Assembly (NCBI GenBank): GCA_903884915.1
Contig: CAISGS010000156.1
Coordinates: 1-8,025 of the forward strand
DNA length: 8,025 nucleotides
DNA from: an uncultured Caulobacteraceae bacterium
GTDB lineage: Bacteria; Pseudomonadota; Alphaproteobacteria; Caulobacterales; Caulobacteraceae
Direction of reading: 5' to 3'
Part shown: positions 1 through 7,271 of the stretch, piece after piece
Position numbering within the stretch: the first letter of the stretch is position 1
How the letters are laid out: each line of letters begins with the position of its first letter
Translations under genes and position numbers: made by a program
The notes under the pieces: generated by a model
The model's database searches: none
Told to the model about the DNA's origin: nothing
Seen by the model: the letters and a program-made list of their open reading frames with translations, nothing else

Positions 1-410
1 ATTCCAGCCGCATTCTGGCCTTGGCCGCCAATATGCCCCGGGCGGGGCGACTGGCTGCGCCTCAAGCCTCAGCAGAAAAGGTCGCAAAGCTTTGCGGCAG
101 CCGGATCATCGTCGATCTGGTCCTGACCGATGGTCTGGTCAGTGATTTTGCCCAAGAGGTTCAGGCCTGCGCGCTGGGTCAAGCCTCAGCGGCGATTTTG
201 GGAGCCAACATCATCGGTGCGACCGTCGACGACATCCGGCAGGCCCGAGATGGCCTAAGGGCGATGTTGAAGGCGGCGGGTTCGGCACCAGAGGGACGTT
301 TCGCGGATTTGGGTGTCTTGGCACCGGTGAGAGACTATCCCGCTCGTCATGCCTCAACGCTTTTGGCCTTTGAGGCGGCTTTGGAGGCTGCGGCTAAGCT
401 TCATCCCTGA
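1..410 (+). CDS. NifU/IscU-fold iron-sulfur scaffold-like protein, 5' end outside the window
   Basis: The reading frame is open from base 3 to the TGA at 408-410, and the residues before the TTG at 21 (SSRILAL) already look like family sequence, so the true start lies upstream of the window. The protein resembles the N-terminal scaffold domain of NifU/IscU/SufU, on which Fe-S clusters are built before delivery to apoproteins. Visible family marks are a Cys-Gly (CGSRI, bases about 93-107), a second cysteine in ACALGQAS, and a closing PARHASTLLAF block. In scaffolds of this fold the first site is usually CGD and the last block carries a third cysteine (RIKCATL in SufU-like proteins). Here the Asp is Ser and the third Cys aligns with Ser, so ordinary cluster assembly is doubtful. 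The fold assignment is fairly sure; the role is not. It may be a lineage-specific relative kept for another purpose. It precedes yidD on the same strand by 118 bases. Confidence 0.8.
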   Translation, partial: SSRILALAANMPRAGRLAAPQASAEKVAKLCGSRIIVDLVLTDGLVSDFAQEVQACALGQASAAILGANIIGATVDDIRQARDGLRAMLKAAGSAPEGRFADLGVLAPVRDYPARHASTLLAFEAALEAAAKLHP

Positions 411-443
411 AAAGTGGCCCTATAGCCCCTAAAGCGGCGTCTT

Positions 444-473
444 TTGCTGCCCATGCGGTTGGCGCGATTATGT
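444..473 (+). promoter_or_regulatory. possible weak promoter for yidD-thrS-glycosyltransferase
   Basis: In the gap between the NifU-like gene and yidD, TTGCTG (444-449) and TTATGT (468-473) are separated by 18 bases, a loose match to -35/-10 hexamers. Transcription would start near 480, leaving a leader of about 50 bases. I see no T-box, leader hairpin or other threonyl-tRNA synthetase control element here. Read-through from upstream is an equally good explanation. Confidence 0.25.
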
Positions 474-528
474 GGGGATGGTACGACGGACTTTCTATGG
501 TTCTGCGTTGAATCGGTATGATGGCGAC

Positions 529-822
529 ATGATTGGCCTCTATGACCGTATTATTGGCTTTGGGCTGAGGGCCTATAAGCTGATCCTCTCGCCCCTGATT
601 GGGCGACAGTGCCGGTTTGAGCCCACCTGCTCGCAATATGCGGCAGCGGTCTTGATTGGCCATGGTCCCCTTCGCGGGGCCGGGTTAGCCTTCAAGCGTA
701 TCTGTCGCTGCCGTCCGGGCGTGCCATGGGGTTATGATCCCCCTCCGCCGGGCGCGCGTGAGGCGAGGATTGCGTTAAGGGGCGGCCCTAAGGCTGCTCC
801 CGTTTGGAAGTGTGATGAATGA
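529..822 (+). CDS. yidD: YidD, membrane protein insertion efficiency factor
   Basis: YidD is a small inner-membrane-associated protein that helps YidC insert and fold membrane proteins. The diagnostic cysteine-rich core is present: [19 protein letters not shown], then [19 protein letters not shown] and a WGYDPPPP ending. The frame is open from a GTG at 472, but the family begins just before the amphipathic helix ([16 protein letters not shown]), so I place the start at the ATG at 529, giving 97 residues; no strong ribosome binding site precedes it. About 25 residues follow the conserved Gly-Tyr-Asp-Pro ending and are not family-conserved. The stop overlaps the thrS start as ATGA. yidD usually sits beside rnpA and yidC near the origin; in many alphaproteobacteria it is found elsewhere, as here. 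Confidence 0.93.
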   Translation: MIGLYDRIIGFGLRAYKLILSPLIGRQCRFEPTCSQYAAAVLIGHGPLRGAGLAFKRICRCRPGVPWGYDPPPPGAREARIALRGGPKAAPVWKCDE

Positions 823-2768
823 TTGATCTAGTCTTTCCTGACGGTTCGGTAAGGTCCTACCCCGTCGGGACGCGTGGCCGCGATGTGGCCGCGGGCCTAT
901 CCAAGTCGCTGGAAAAGAAAGCGGTTCTGATCAAGCTGGACGGGACGTTGCTCGATCTCGACCGGCCCTTGACCGCGGATCTGCTGACCGATGGCAAGAT
1001 TGAGATTCTGACCCGTGACGCCGAGGACGCCCTTGAGGTCATTCGCCACGATACGGCGCACGTCTTGGCCCAAGCGGTTCAAGAACTTTTTCCCGGCACT
1101 CAGGTGACCATCGGTCCCAATGTCGAGAACGGCTTCTATTACGACTTTGCGCGCGATGAGCCCTTTAGCCTGGATGATCTGCCTAAGATCGAAGCGCGCA
1201 TGCGCCAGATCGTCGAGCGCGATGAGCCGATCCGGCGTGAAGTGGTCGACCGCGACGCGGCTATTGCTGATTTCGAAGCCATGGGTGAAGCCTATAAGGC
1301 CGAGATCATTCGGGGTCTGCCCGACGGTGAGACCGTCACCGTCTACCATCAGGGCGCGGCTTGGAAGGATCTCTGCCGCGGTCCGCACCTGCCCTCGACC
1401 AAACATGTCGGCAAGGGCTTTAAGCTGACCAAGCTGGCCGGTGCCTATTGGCGCGGCGATCAGAACAATGCCCAGCTCCAGCGGATCTATGGCACGGCCT
1501 GGGCGTCCGAGGCGGACCTCGCCGAACATATGACCAGGATCGAAGAGGCCGAAAAGCGCGACCATCGCCGCATCGGCCGGATCATGAACCTGTTCCACCT
1601 TCAAGAAGAGGGCAAGGGCATGGTGTTCTGGCATCCGAAGGGCTGGGCCCTCTATCGGACGCTCGAGGCCTATATGCGCCGCCGTCTCGAGAAAGAGGGC
1701 TATCAAGAGGTCAAGACGCCTCAGGTCCTCGACCGGTCCCTGTGGGAGAAGTCAGGCCACTGGGAAAAGTTCGGCAAGAACATGTTTGTCTGTGAGACCG
1801 ACGAGGGCGATACGCTCGCGGTCAAGCCAATGAACTGTCCTGGTCACGTTCAGATCTTCAATGTCGGTCAGAAGTCCTATCGCGACCTTCCTCTGCGCAT
1901 GGCCGAGTTTGGTTCCTGCCACCGGTATGAGCCCTCAGGCGGACTGCATGGGATCATGCGGGTGCGGTCCTTCACGCAGGACGACGCCCACATCTTCTGC
2001 CGCGAAGAACAGATCGAGGAAGAGACGACCCGCTTCGTGGCCCTGCTCAACTCGGTCTATGATCAGCTGGGCGTAACCCTGCACAGCATCAAGCTCGCCC
2101 TGCGTCCCGACGTCCGCGCCGGTTCCGACGAGGTCTGGGATCAGGCCGAGGCCAAGCTGGAGCGTGCGGCGACGGCGGCGGGTGTCAGTGTTGAACTCAT
2201 ACCTAACGAAGGGGCCTTCTACGGTCCAAAGCTGGAATTCCACCTTCGCGACGCCATTGGCCGGACTTGGCAGTGCGGAACCTTACAGTTGGATTTTGTC
2301 ACGCCCGAACGTTTGGATGCAGAGTATATCGCTGAAAATGGGTCAAAGGTGAGACCTGTTATGTTGCACCGCGCCATATTGGGCACATTCGAGCGGTTTT
2401 TGGGTATCTTAATTGAGAATTATGGCGGTGCCTTCCCGCTTTGGCTTGCGCCGGTTCAGGTGGTTGTGGCAACCATAACCTCAGACGCTGATGATTATGC
2501 GCGCACCGTAGCGGCAGCCTTGGCGGCAGTGGGACTACGCGTGGAAACCGACCTTCGTAACGAAAAGATCAACTACAAGGTCCGTGAACATAGCCTCACC
2601 AAGACCCCTGTGATCTGCGTTGTCGGCCGCAAAGAGGCCGAGACGGGCCAGGTCGCGCTGCGTCATCTTGGCTCCGACGGTCAGACCATCTTGACGCTGC
2701 AAGAGGCGCTGAGCACCCTTGCGCAACAGGCCACACCTCCGGATCTGATGGAGCCTGCTGCCGCATGA
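819..2768 (+). CDS. thrS: threonyl-tRNA synthetase
   Basis: This cytoplasmic class II synthetase charges tRNA-Thr with threonine and clears mischarged Ser-tRNA-Thr. It has 649 residues, close to E. coli ThrS, with all domains in order: TGS (about 1-62); editing domain with H77, H81 (HDTAH), C186 and H190 (LCRGPH); catalytic core (about 245-535) with zinc ligands C340 (MNCPGH), H391 (DDAHIF) and H517 (MLHRAI), motif 2 Arg 369 and motif 3 around [12 protein letters not shown]; and the anticodon-binding domain (about 540-640). No key residue is missing. The start is fixed by the TGS domain and by GGAAG at 806-810, 8 bases upstream. It overlaps yidD and the next glycosyltransferase by ATGA at each end, so translation is probably coupled. 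Codon use shifts between about 2190 and 2530, where three ATA, two TTA and one AGA codon cluster. Confidence 0.98.
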   Translation: MIDLVFPDGSVRSYPVGTRGRDVAAGLSKSLEKKAVLIKLDGTLLDLDRPLTADLLTDGKIEILTRDAEDALEVIRHDTAHVLAQAVQELFPGTQVTIGPNVENGFYYDFARDEPFSLDDLPKIEARMRQIVERDEPIRREVVDRDAAIADFEAMGEAYKAEIIRGLPDGETVTVYHQGAAWKDLCRGPHLPSTKHVGKGFKLTKLAGAYWRGDQNNAQLQRIYGTAWASEADLAEHMTRIEEAEKRDHRRIGRIMNLFHLQEEGKGMVFWHPKGWALYRTLEAYMRRRLEKEGYQEVKTPQVLDRSLWEKSGHWEKFGKNMFVCETDEGDTLAVKPMNCPGHVQIFNVGQKSYRDLPLRMAEFGSCHRYEPSGGLHGIMRVRSFTQDDAHIFCREEQIEEETTRFVALLNSVYDQLGVTLHSIKLALRPDVRAGSDEVWDQAEAKLERAATAAGVSVELIPNEGAFYGPKLEFHLRDAIGRTWQCGTLQLDFVTPERLDAEYIAENGSKVRPVMLHRAILGTFERFLGILIENYGGAFPLWLAPVQVVVATITSDADDYARTVAAALAAVGLRVETDLRNEKINYKVREHSLTKTPVICVVGRKEAETGQVALRHLGSDGQTILTLQEALSTLAQQATPPDLMEPAAA

Positions 2769-3700
2769 ATCAACTGGTTGGCATATTAAAGGCGACCACA
2801 GGCCTTACGCAGGCGACGGAGTCTCGCGCTCTCGTCCAATGTCGTGTGTCTGTGATCATGGTGGTGTACCGCACCGGGCCAGCCTTGATGTCAAGCCTGC
2901 AGCATGTTTTGGATGAGGCCTTGGTCGATGATTTCGTCATCGTCGATAATGGCTCACCCCAAGATGATGAGATCTTGCTCCGGTCTATTGCCGCGCGTGA
3001 ACCTAAGGTTCAACTGATCCAAGGCCACGGGAATGTTGGCTTTGCCTGCGGAGCCAATATGGGGGCCAAGGCCGCCAAGGGCCGGGCGCTGGTGTTCCTC
3101 AATCCCGATGCCTTCTTGCAGCCCGACTGTATCCGCCAGCTGGTTCTGGCCACCGATGGTCAGCCGTCGCCCTGTATCGTTGGCGCGCGGGTCTTGAACA
3201 AGGATGGCACCGAGCAGCGCGGATCGCGTCGCGGAGAGGTGTCGCCTCTGACCACGGTCTTGACCTTCAGCCATCTGGCAAGCCGTATTCCAGGCCTGTC
3301 AGGGTTTGAAATCCATCGTGAAAAAGAGCCTTTGCCCGCAGGTCCAATTGCTGTTCCGACCGTGTCGGGGGCCTGTTTCTGCGCCAGTCAACTGGATTTT
3401 GAGCGGTTGGGTGGTTTCGATGAGGGTTACTTCCTGCATGTGGAAGATATCGACCTGTGCTGGCGTGCACGCCGCATGGGCGGGGTCGTGATTTTCCAGC
3501 CCCACGCTGAGGTCATTCACCTTGGCTCCACCAGCCTGACCCATCCGGTCAAGGTTGAATATTGGAAGGGGCTGGGCCTTGCGCGCTATTTCCGCAAACG
3601 TGCGGACAATCCTTGGCGGCGGATTTCAGCGACGCTCATGTCGCCCATGATCCTTCTGGTCTCGGTCTTGAGGCCCCTCTTGCGCCGTCGTCAGCGCTAG
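2765..3700 (+). CDS. GT2 family glycosyltransferase, rhamnosyltransferase-like
   Basis: This 311-residue enzyme has the GT-A fold of family 2 and resembles the rhamnosyltransferase-like branch (WbbL/RfbN type) that adds sugars to O-antigen, capsule or other polysaccharides on the cytoplasmic face of the inner membrane. Visible motifs are the nucleotide-binding strand VSVIMVVYR (28-36), VDNGS (60-64), [10 protein letters not shown] (89-98), the metal-binding NPDA (113-116), and the acceptor/catalytic block [10 protein letters not shown] (225-234). A basic, hydrophobic C-terminus (about 288-311, ending in RRRQR) could hold it on the membrane. The donor and acceptor cannot be read from sequence. 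The start overlaps the thrS stop as ATGA, with GGAG at 2750-2753 upstream. About 27 residues precede the first beta strand, slightly long for the family, so a later start is possible. Its TAG stop shares the CTAG palindrome with the convergent HMG-CoA lyase gene. Confidence 0.9.
   Translation: MNQLVGILKATTGLTQATESRALVQCRVSVIMVVYRTGPALMSSLQHVLDEALVDDFVIVDNGSPQDDEILLRSIAAREPKVQLIQGHGNVGFACGANMGAKAAKGRALVFLNPDAFLQPDCIRQLVLATDGQPSPCIVGARVLNKDGTEQRGSRRGEVSPLTTVLTFSHLASRIPGLSGFEIHREKEPLPAGPIAVPTVSGACFCASQLDFERLGGFDEGYFLHVEDIDLCWRARRMGGVVIFQPHAEVIHLGSTSLTHPVKVEYWKGLGLARYFRKRADNPWRRISATLMSPMILLVSVLRPLLRRRQR
3697..3700. other. shared CTAG: overlapping stop codons of convergent genes
   Basis: The + strand glycosyltransferase ends with TAG at 3698-3700 and the - strand lyase ends with TAG read from 3699-3697. 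The palindrome CTAG serves both, so the two units meet with no intergenic base and no room for a terminator between them. Transcripts must therefore run into the opposing gene or stop inside it. Confidence 0.95.
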
Positions 3701-4608
3701 ATCGCGGCCTTTAGAGAAAATGCCCCGGCGCGGGCCAGCGAAGAGGGCGGGGTCTTGCCCAAACGCTCGCAGATCCATTGCCCGGTCTGAATAAGCCCCT
3801 CCAAATCCAAGCCCGTTTCGAACCCGCCCCGGTGCAGCATATTGACCAGATCCTCTGTGCCGATATTGCCGGTTGCAGCCGGGGCAAAGGGACAGCCGCC
3901 GATCCCGCCGCAGGAGGCGTCTAAGATGTCCACGCCAGCCTCAACCCCCGCATAGGCATTGGCCAGACCGGTATTTCTGGTGTCATGGAAGTGAAGGCGT
4001 AGCGGCTTGTCGCCAATGACCTTGCGCACCGCTTCAACCCGCCGCCGCACCATCCACGGGTCAGCCGCCCCGATCGTATCGGCAATGGCCACCTCATCAA
4101 CCCCCAGAGCGGCGGCCTCTTGGCAAAGGCTGGCGACCCGATCCTGTGCGATTTCGCCGTCAAAGGGACAGCCAAAGGCCGTGGACAGGGTCATGGTCAC
4201 GGGCGGGCCGCCGTTGGCCGTCTTGAGGTCCATAATCTGGGCGAGGACCGCCATCTGCTCGTCCGTTGTTGAGCCTTGATTGCGGATACCAAAACCATCA
4301 CTGGCGCAAACCACGACATTGGCCTCGTCACAGCCCGAGGCGACGGCGCGCTCCCAACCCTTGAGGTTCAAGACCAGCCCAATGCGCGACCGGCCGACGG
4401 TGGGGCTCAGCGCGGCGGCGATCTCTTCGGCCCCGGCCATTTGGGGCACCCGGCGAGGATTGACGAACGAGACGGTCTCGATCCGCTGCACGCCGCAGGC
4501 CTCGAGCCGCGCGATGAAGTCGAGCTTTTCTGACGGTTCGAGCAGAACGTTCTCATTTTGCAGGCCGTCGCGGGGTCCAACCTCGACCACGGTGATGAAG
4601 CGAGACAT
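3697..4608 (-). CDS. hydroxymethylglutaryl-CoA lyase family protein
   Basis: This is a 303-residue DRE-TIM metallolyase that cleaves 3-hydroxy-3-methylglutaryl-CoA (or a close analogue) to acetyl-CoA and acetoacetate or a homologue, the last step of leucine breakdown. The hallmark residues are visible: VGPRDGLQNE (9-18, catalytic R13 and metal ligand D14), the FGCPFDG loop (145-151), HFHDT with metal-binding H206 and H208, the mobile-loop cysteine C239 in GGIGGCPFAPAATGNIG, and N248. The HDTRNTGLANAYAG and GNIGTEDLVNMLHRGG wording differs from mitochondrial-type lyases, so substrate preference may differ (for example isoprenoid HMG analogues, or another acyl-CoA); none of the usual leucine or isoprenoid catabolic partners is in view. 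The ATG shares one base with the TAA of the membrane glycosyltransferase gene upstream, and GGAG (4620-4617) lies 8 bases before it, so the two are probably translated from one mRNA. Confidence 0.93.
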   Translation of the reverse strand: MSRFITVVEVGPRDGLQNENVLLEPSEKLDFIARLEACGVQRIETVSFVNPRRVPQMAGAEEIAAALSPTVGRSRIGLVLNLKGWERAVASGCDEANVVVCASDGFGIRNQGSTTDEQMAVLAQIMDLKTANGGPPVTMTLSTAFGCPFDGEIAQDRVASLCQEAAALGVDEVAIADTIGAADPWMVRRRVEAVRKVIGDKPLRLHFHDTRNTGLANAYAGVEAGVDILDASCGGIGGCPFAPAATGNIGTEDLVNMLHRGGFETGLDLEGLIQTGQWICERLGKTPPSSLARAGAFSLKAAI

Positions 4609-6287
4609 TAGCGGGGCTCCGAAGCTGCGGTGTCGGATAGGGGGCGATAAAGGGTCAATGTCGTTTCTCGGCCATTGGAATAGTTCAGACCTGAGACGGT
4701 TCCTGCCTTTTCGGCTCTGGTCTTGTCGCGGGCTATGGCCTTATCGAAATCAGCCTGTTCACGGCTTTCCACGATGGCGGGCCGACCTTGGGCGAGGGCG
4801 GTAGCTGCGGCGGCTCCATCGGCCAAGATCGTGTTGGTGCCAAGGGCATAGACCAGACTGGGTTCGGCATAGCCCGCCACGGTCACCGGGCCAGTAATGA
4901 GGCCCGAGCGCGGGGCCAGACCGGCCCTATCGAGGGCCTTTGCCGTCCGACTGGACAGCATCAAGGGGTCCAGTCCAGGCACGAGGACGCCCACGAGGAC
5001 GCCGTGGGCCGCAATGCCGAGCCCGCCCGCGATGGCCAAGGCCGCGACGGGGGCCTTGCGGACCAAGAGGAGGGCGCCTGCTAGACCGGCTGCCGCAAAG
5101 AGGGCCGCGCTTAGGGCCGCAGCCGTCAGGTCGCCGGGACTGCCGTAGCGGGCTAGGGCCAAGATGCTCACAGTCGCGAACAGAGCGGCGCCAAGAACCG
5201 ACAGGGCTGCGCCGCCATAACGACCGACCCGTCCAATCTGCTGTTGGCTCGCAGCAGCGATCAGCCAAGCTAAGGCCCCATAGGTGGGCAGGGTATAGTG
5301 GACCAGTTTGGTGGGCATGGCCTCGAACACCAGCCAAGAGGGGATCAGCCAGCAGAGGGCGAACCGAACACCCGGTTCTTTGCGATGGGTCCAGCCGAGG
5401 ATCAAGGCCGCTGGAAGCATGAACCCCGTTGGGAAGGTCAAGAAGGGCGCGAGTAGGGTGTGAAGGCCGGTTGGCGCGCCATGGCTCTCATGACCTCCGG
5501 CCAGCTTGGGGGCAAGATCTCCGCCAATCGCACCCCCCCAGAAGGCTCCGTCCGTCGCCACGGTAATGGCAATGGCCCAAGGCCCGACAATGGCTGCAAA
5601 GATCACCAGACCCCAGATCCAGCCGAGGTCCTTGGCCCAAGGCGCCTTGCGATCTGCGGCCCATAGGCTCAGGCCAGCAAGGGTGACCACCATCGGCCCA
5701 ATCGGACCCTTGACCAGGGTTGCAACCGATAGGCCGACCCAGAACAGGATCCGCGTGCGCCAGCCCTCAGAGCCCTCACCGCGCGAGGCGGCATAGAGAC
5801 GGCCTAAGGCGGCCATGGCCAGGGTGGTTGTCCCGCACAGGACCGCGTCGGTCTTGGCAATGGAGGCCTCTGTCGACAGAAGAAAGCTCGCTCCCAGAGC
5901 GGCTCCGGCGATCAGTCCCCCGCGCGGACCGAAAAAGGCCGCAGCGCCCCAAGCGCAGGCGGCAGCTGCCAGCATGGCTCCGAGCAAGGACGGGATCCGG
6001 TAGGCCCAGATTTGGCGGGCCTCGACGCCGGAAAAGAGGCTGACACTGGCCGCCTGTAGCCAATGGATGCCGACGGGCTTCTTATCGCGCGGCTGGTCTT
6101 GATAGTTGATCTTGACGAAGTCTCGAGTCTCGAGCATTTGCGCCGTGGCCTGAGCAAAGCGCGACTCATCGCGATCCAGCGGCGGCAGGGCAAAGACGCC
6201 CGGCAGGCCAGCGATCATGGCGATCAGCGCCGCCACTATGGGGCCGCGCACACCGCTCGACCAACGATCCAGAAAGGAGTTCATCAT
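4608..6287 (-). CDS. ArnT/PMT_2-like polyprenyl-phosphate-dependent membrane glycosyltransferase
   Basis: This multi-pass inner-membrane GT-C enzyme (families GT39/GT83) transfers a sugar from a polyprenyl-phosphate donor to a periplasmic acceptor such as lipid A or LPS core. From the ATG at 6287 it has 559 residues: a first membrane helix (about 16-34), then the luminal acidic motif DRDESR (38-43), KKPVGIHW (69-76), KTDA (145-148), roughly ten more helices, TKLVHYTLP (326-334, like the conserved Lys/His-Tyr loop of ArnT relatives), and a soluble periplasmic tail of about 120 residues. Upstream in-frame starts exist (ATG 6332, GTG 6353); I chose 6287 because family members begin shortly before helix one, though no clear ribosome binding site precedes it. 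The stop overlaps the next gene's ATG by one base. The divergent DPM-like gene and the nearby epimerase are plausible suppliers of its donor. The sugar is unknown. Confidence 0.88.
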   Translation of the reverse strand: MMNSFLDRWSSGVRGPIVAALIAMIAGLPGVFALPPLDRDESRFAQATAQMLETRDFVKINYQDQPRDKKPVGIHWLQAASVSLFSGVEARQIWAYRIPSLLGAMLAAAACAWGAAAFFGPRGGLIAGAALGASFLLSTEASIAKTDAVLCGTTTLAMAALGRLYAASRGEGSEGWRTRILFWVGLSVATLVKGPIGPMVVTLAGLSLWAADRKAPWAKDLGWIWGLVIFAAIVGPWAIAITVATDGAFWGGAIGGDLAPKLAGGHESHGAPTGLHTLLAPFLTFPTGFMLPAALILGWTHRKEPGVRFALCWLIPSWLVFEAMPTKLVHYTLPTYGALAWLIAAASQQQIGRVGRYGGAALSVLGAALFATVSILALARYGSPGDLTAAALSAALFAAAGLAGALLLVRKAPVAALAIAGGLGIAAHGVLVGVLVPGLDPLMLSSRTAKALDRAGLAPRSGLITGPVTVAGYAEPSLVYALGTNTILADGAAAATALAQGRPAIVESREQADFDKAIARDKTRAEKAGTVSGLNYSNGRETTLTLYRPLSDTAASEPR

Positions 6288-6345
6288 AGGGTCAAGATAG
6301 CGCCGAAATTGGCATCCGTCTTGGTCTTGCATCGCCCCACTGCCC

Positions 6346-6369
6346 TTGGCCACCGAAACCGGCTATGAG
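6346..6369 (+). promoter_or_regulatory. possible sigma-70-type promoter for the DPM-like gene
   Basis: TTGGCCA (6346-6352) and GCTATGAG (6362-6369) partly match the Caulobacter housekeeping pattern TTGACGS then GCTANAWC, but the spacer is 9 bases against the usual 10-14. Transcription would begin near 6375, about 20 bases before the ATG at 6394. The site lies in the divergent gap shared with the ArnT-like gene. This is a weak pattern match only. Confidence 0.3.
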
Positions 6370-6393
6370 GGGAGCGAATTTGGATAGGATCCC

Positions 6394-7113
6394 ATGACCC
6401 CTGACGTTTCCATCGTGGTGCCGGTGTTCAACGAAACCGGCAATGTCGGCCCTCTGGCACGAGAAATTGCCGCCGCCTTTGCCGGTCAGGCCTATGAGAT
6501 GATTTTCGTCGACGATGCCAGCACCGATTCGACCCGTGCAGACTTGATTGCCCTCAAGGCCGAATTGCCAAGCCTTCGCGTCCTGTCCCATCAGCGCAAT
6601 AGCGGTCAGAGCCGTTCGGTTCGCACCGGCATCTTGGCTGCCCGCGCATCTATTGTGGTGACCATGGACGGCGACGGCCAGAACGATCCTGCTGATGCGC
6701 CGCGCCTGGCCGCTCGTCTTTTGACGAGCCCAGATCAGGTGGCCTTGGTCGGTGGCCAGAGGGTCAAGCGACAGGACAGTTTGGCCAAGAAGTTTGCCTC
6801 AAAGGTCGGCAACGGCGTGCGCAAGCGCCTCCTCAAGGACGGAGCCGCCGATACGGGATGCGGCCTAAAGGCCTTCCGCCGCGAGGCCTTTTTGCGTCTG
6901 CCCTATTTCGATCACATCCATCGCTATTTGCCCGCCCTGATGATCCGCGAAGGTTATCAGGTCGCTTTCGAACCGGTCGGTCACCGCGCGCGAATGGCCG
7001 GGGCGTCGAAATATACCAATCTTGGCCGCCTGTGGGCGTCGCTGTCGGACCTGTTGGGGGTCATTTGGCTCAATAGCCGCTCACGCCTGCCCGGATTGGT
7101 GGCGGAGGACTAG
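6394..7113 (+). CDS. GT2 polyprenyl-phosphate glycosyltransferase (DPM1/ArnC/RgtE-like)
   Basis: This 239-residue GT-A enzyme resembles dolichol-phosphate mannosyltransferase and bacterial ArnC/RgtE-type enzymes, which move a sugar from a nucleotide donor to undecaprenyl or dodecaprenyl phosphate at the cytoplasmic face of the inner membrane. Motifs in order are VSIVVPVFNE (5-14), FVDDASTDST (38-47), the RNSGQSRSVRTGI stretch (68-80), the metal site DGDGQNDP (92-99), TGCGLKAFRR (154-163) and the acceptor-site HRYLP with the SKYTNLGRLW segment near 205-214. Only a weakly hydrophobic amphipathic segment (about 214-227) follows; the two C-terminal membrane helices of ArnC/GtrB types are missing, so it resembles soluble DPM1. 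AGGA (6386-6389) lies 4 bases before the ATG. It diverges from the ArnT-like gene, the natural consumer of its product. The sugar is not readable; the nearby UDP-glucuronate epimerase points to galacturonate. Confidence 0.9.
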   Translation: MTPDVSIVVPVFNETGNVGPLAREIAAAFAGQAYEMIFVDDASTDSTRADLIALKAELPSLRVLSHQRNSGQSRSVRTGILAARASIVVTMDGDGQNDPADAPRLAARLLTSPDQVALVGGQRVKRQDSLAKKFASKVGNGVRKRLLKDGAADTGCGLKAFRREAFLRLPYFDHIHRYLPALMIREGYQVAFEPVGHRARMAGASKYTNLGRLWASLSDLLGVIWLNSRSRLPGLVAED

Positions 7114-7116
7114 CCT

Positions 7117-7224
7117 CTAGGTTAGGACCGTGAAGATCAAGGTCGCGACCAGCACATCAAACAGGCGCGGCACCAAGAGGCTGATGGGCCGAGCCACGGG
7201 ACGGATGGGGTAGGTGAGGGCCAT
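7117..7224 (-). CDS. 35-residue predicted small membrane protein, unrecognised
   Basis: I do not recognise this protein. The frame runs ATG (7224-7222) to TAG (7119-7117), with an in-frame stop five codons upstream fixing the start region. GGAG sits 6 bases before the ATG, a better ribosome binding site than several neighbours have. G/C at codon positions 1, 2 and 3 is about 60, 43 and 86%, the pattern of real genes in this genome. The product has a basic N-terminal part (R8, R12) rich in proline, then a C-terminal stretch (about 14-35) that is mostly Leu, Val, Ile and Phe and could form one membrane helix, interrupted by R20 and D23. It ends 3 bases from the stop of the DPM-like gene, tail-to-tail. 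It might be a membrane partner, a regulator or a peptide of unrelated role; a chance ORF is not excluded. Confidence 0.55.
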   Translation of the reverse strand: MALTYPIRPVARPISLLVPRLFDVLVATLIFTVLT

Positions 7225-7271
7225 GAGGGGCTCCGGCTAGGACCTGTCGATCCCATGGCCGCAGCAAGATC

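Noticed and set aside
411..528. T-box or thrS leader control element before yidD
   Set aside because: No T-box sequence, specifier stem or tRNA-like fold is visible in the 118 bases.
394..663. 89-codon - strand frame across the gap before yidD
   Set aside because: It overlaps the ends of two recognised genes on the other strand and has no recognisable motif or ribosome binding site.
897..1706. Long 269-codon open frame on the - strand inside thrS
   Set aside because: It lies entirely opposite a full-length, motif-complete thrS and shows no family motif; long antisense frames are common opposite GC-rich genes.
4280..4804. 174-codon + strand frame opposite the lyase and the ArnT-like gene
   Set aside because: Composition is Arg/Ser/Pro-rich as expected of a shadow frame, and it spans two well-supported genes.
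4940..5422. Arg/Gly/Pro-rich 160-codon + strand frame that looks like a low-complexity protein
   Set aside because: The repetitiveness is the complement of Ala/Leu-rich membrane helices of the ArnT-like protein.
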